The position numbers were made by a program, and so were the translations under genes. A stretch of 64,000 bases of DNA from Desulfopila aestuarii DSM 18488 (GTDB lineage Bacteria > Desulfobacterota > Desulfobulbia > Desulfobulbales > Desulfocapsaceae): the NCBI RefSeq assembly GCF_900143695.1, contig NZ_FRFE01000005.1, forward strand, positions 229,810 through 293,809, written 5' to 3'. The notes under the pieces were generated by a model that did not search any database, was not told where the DNA came from, and saw only the letters and a program-made list of their open reading frames with translations. Position 1 is the stretch's first letter. Every line of letters begins with the position of its first letter. Positions 61,994-64,000 of the stretch are shown piece by piece.

Positions 61994-63297
61994 TGGGCAC
62001 GGTGTTGATTGTCGATGATGTCGAAGATCTACGCTACTCACTGTCAAATACTGTGCGCCGCGCCGGCTACAGTGTGTCGGTGGCGGCTAACGGCCAGGAA
62101 GCCCTGGAGATATTACGCACTTCCATTGTCGAGTTGATCTTTCTTGATATAGGGTTGCCGGACGGCAACGGCATCAACCTCATCCCGAAAATCAACGAGC
62201 TTTCACCGGGCGTTGATATCATCATGCTTTCAGGACGTAATGACGCCAAATCTGCAGTGCAGTCGCTTCGCGAGGGTGCGGTCGATTATATCGTCAAGCC
62301 GTTTGATCTGATAGAGTTCAAATCAGTGCTGCACCGCATCATGCGCTCCCGACTATTAGGTAAACAGGCGCAACTCGCCGATACCTGCACCAGTGTCGAC
62401 GCCATCATCGGCAACTGCGAGTCGATGCGGAAAGTAAAAGAGACCATCCACATGGCCAGCGAGGTGGAGTCTCCTGTTCTTATCACCGGAGAAACCGGCA
62501 CCGGCAAAGAGCTGGTGGCCCGCGCTATTCATGACGCCTGTCCTGGAAACAAGGGGGTTTTCGTCAAGGTGGACTGCGGAACCTTATCGGCGAATCTCGT
62601 TGAATCCGAACTCTTCGGCCATGACCGCGGAGCCTTCACCGATGCGCTTACCGACAAGAAAGGGTTGGTGGAAGTTGCCAGCGACGGAACCCTCTTTCTC
62701 GACGAGATCGGCAACCTTCCCATTGCATTACAGCCAAAACTTCTACGTCTCATTGAGGAATCGATTTTTCGCAAGGTCGGCGGCATTAAGGATATCGCGG
62801 TAAAGGTCAGGATTATCGCAGCCACCAACGCCGATATCGACCGCGAAATCGACGCCGGCACCTTCCGTGAAGACCTCTACTACCGTTTAAACGTCATCCC
62901 GCTGCAACTGCCACCGCTACGAGACCGGGGAGACGATGTACTGCTGCTAGCCGACGCCTTTATCCGCACCCTCAGTCGCGACCTGAAAAAAGAGATACGG
63001 GGCATCGCCCCTTCTGCCGTGGAAGCGATGCTCGCCTACGACTGGCCCGGCAACATCCGCGAACTTCGCAACCTTATCGAACGAGAAATCATTTTCTGCA
63101 AAAGCGGCTGGCTGAACCCCTCTGGTCTACGGCCCGCTCCATCTTGTGGCGGACTGCAGGGCGAAGAGCTGGTTACCTTGAGAGAAAATGAGCGCCGCTA
63201 CATCAAACAGGTGCTCAATTACACCAATAATAACAAATCAAAAGCCGCCCGCATTCTCGACATCTCCCGAACAACCCTGAGGGAAAAGCTCGACTGA
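61993..63297 (+). CDS. NtrC-family sigma-54 response regulator with GAFTDA loop
   Basis: 434 residues: receiver with phospho-Asp52 (LIFLDIGLPDG), AAA+ domain with Walker [12 protein letters not shown] and DEIGNLP, and a Fis-type HTH at the C-terminus (KSKAARILDISRTTLREKL). The sigma-54 contact loop is GAFTDA (residues 213-218) instead of GAFTGA. Some enhancer-binding proteins tolerate this change, so it may still activate, but reduced or altered sigma-54 coupling is possible. Partner of the GAF-PAS kinase just upstream. Targets are not evident. Confidence 0.9.
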   Translation: MGTVLIVDDVEDLRYSLSNTVRRAGYSVSVAANGQEALEILRTSIVELIFLDIGLPDGNGINLIPKINELSPGVDIIMLSGRNDAKSAVQSLREGAVDYIVKPFDLIEFKSVLHRIMRSRLLGKQAQLADTCTSVDAIIGNCESMRKVKETIHMASEVESPVLITGETGTGKELVARAIHDACPGNKGVFVKVDCGTLSANLVESELFGHDRGAFTDALTDKKGLVEVASDGTLFLDEIGNLPIALQPKLLRLIEESIFRKVGGIKDIAVKVRIIAATNADIDREIDAGTFREDLYYRLNVIPLQLPPLRDRGDDVLLLADAFIRTLSRDLKKEIRGIAPSAVEAMLAYDWPGNIRELRNLIEREIIFCKSGWLNPSGLRPAPSCGGLQGEELVTLRENERRYIKQVLNYTNNNKSKAARILDISRTTLREKLD

Positions 63298-63660
63298 CGT
63301 CAATACCTCAATCTGTTGATAGTGTTGTGTAATCGCGCACTGCGCCTAACATTTTTTCAGCCAAGCAGAGTGTCATCCTGAGCCTGAAATCTGCTTAAGT
63401 CCAGGTTTTGAGAAACAGTAGATCTATCAAGTAGAGGTGGGTACGCACTCGGTAAAGAGATGTACTGGTAAGGTCAACGGAGTGTCCTTCGCGTCTGAGG
63501 CTTTTTTCTCACCATATTTAAGAGCAGGGCCGCCTGAGGACGTCTTTGGGTAAGCTATAGTCGGTAGTTACTCTATTTCTGAACAATTCTAAAGAAGTAG
63601 GATGATCTACCCTCACAGGAATAATGTTAACAGTCATCAACTGTTCAAGGTAAAGAGATT
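63298..63660. other. Intergenic region before the IS
   Basis: About 360 bases between the NtrC-type gene and the IS end. No gene, RNA or clear terminator was recognised. Confidence 0.4.
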
Positions 63661-63663
63661 AGC

Positions 63664-64000
63664 AGGATGTTGAAAAACTCACAATCATAGGGAAGATCCA
63701 ATCAAAATCGTGTATTATTTAACCAACTATAATCATTAAACAAAGGTGAGATATGCGCGGTTATGACCAGCACCAGCAGAAGATGTTCAGTTACCTGTCT
63801 CCGGAATCCCGAGTGCCACAGAATCACCCGTTGCGTCCCATTCGTATCATAGTGGACAAGGCTCTCAAGGAACTGTCACCGGTATTTCAAGAGCTATATG
63901 CCCGCAAAGGCCGACCATCGATCGCACCGGAGCGGTTGCTCCGATCTTTGTTGCTCCAGATACTGTATTCAATCCGAAGTGAGCGAATGCTGGTTGAGCA
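63664..64000 (+). mobile_element. IS5-like insertion sequence, left part
   Basis: The left end is placed at AGGATGTTGAAAAACTC (63664-63680), a terminus common in this group, 73 bases before the transposase ATG. The right end lies outside the window, so the terminal repeat pair and target duplication cannot be checked. Confidence 0.6.
63753..64000 (+). CDS. IS5/DUF772-type transposase (3' end outside window)
   Basis: An open frame from ATG 63753 to the edge, preceded by AAAGGTGAG. The first 82 residues include MFSYLSPESRVPQNHPLRPIR, then LYARKGRPSIAPERLL and LYSIRSERMLVE, which is the DUF772 N-terminal region of IS5-family DDE transposases. The catalytic domain lies beyond the window, so whether the gene is intact is unknown. 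Confidence 0.88.
   Translation, partial: MRGYDQHQQKMFSYLSPESRVPQNHPLRPIRIIVDKALKELSPVFQELYARKGRPSIAPERLLRSLLLQILYSIRSERMLVE

Overview
The window looks like the chromosome of an anaerobic, nitrogen-fixing deltaproteobacterium of the sulfur- or sulfate-metabolising Desulfobulbales type. This placement is an inference from gene content: an anaerobe-type nif cluster with nifI1/nifI2 between nifH and nifD, a NifD with the clostridial-type insertion, a TupABC tungstate transporter, a group 2 [NiFe] hydrogenase, cytochrome bd and many two-component systems. No rRNA, tRNA or CRISPR array was seen. The only mobile element is an IS5-like transposase cut by the right edge.

Layout. 1-5.2 kb: a partial acetyltransferase, a DUF4405 membrane protein, a chemoreceptor and an MFS transporter. 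5.3-12.2 kb: a tight operon encoding a cytosolic [NiFe] hydrogenase (small and large subunits), its maturation protease, a PAS/hybrid histidine kinase with HPt domain and a REC-GGDEF diguanylate cyclase. This reads as an H2-to-c-di-GMP signalling module. 12.2-15.1 kb: a Cache histidine kinase and NarL-type regulator on the other strand. 15.5-20.6 kb: carboxylate/acyl-CoA metabolism (CoA-transferase, SatP-type acetate transporter, nitroreductase, acyl-CoA synthetase). 20.7-25 kb: a glycosyltransferase and the cytochrome bd operon (DUF4492, cydA, cydB, and a 30-codon CydX-like peptide).

25.2-39.2 kb is the first nitrogen-fixation block: nifV, amtB-glnK, nifA, then nifH-nifI1-nifI2-nifD-nifK. 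After nifK come a radical-SAM-dead NifB-like protein fused to a NifX-type domain, a [2Fe-2S] ferredoxin, a GNAT protein, a HEPN-like protein, an unrecognised protein and a soluble MotA-like protein. 39.4-49.2 kb interrupts it with unrelated genes: a YhhQ transporter, a phospholipid-type gene pair with an unusual CarS-metallophosphoesterase fusion, a TauE-like permease, a methyltransferase fusion, a hybrid kinase and an ExeA-OmpA fusion. 49.6-53.8 kb is the second nif operon, nifE-nifN-nifB. 53.9-58.6 kb: pirin and a tungstate/molybdate transport operon headed by its likely regulator. 58.9-63.3 kb: a His-rich nickel-transporter-like protein with a MarR regulator, and an NtrB/NtrC-type pair. The right edge is the IS.

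How it fits together. Sigma-54 (-24/-12) promoters can be read upstream of nifH, nifE, amtB and (weaker) nifV. Three of them (nifH, nifE, amtB) carry the same palindrome ACATAAATGT a little over 100 bp further upstream, at enhancer distance, which suggests one shared activator, most simply the NifA encoded here. NifI1/NifI2 and GlnK/AmtB would give ammonium switch-off. The Tup system and the NicO-like transporter handle metals (W/Mo, Ni) relevant to the metalloenzymes. The most unusual item is the NifB-like pseudoenzyme directly after nifK, in the place where nifY lies in other diazotrophs.
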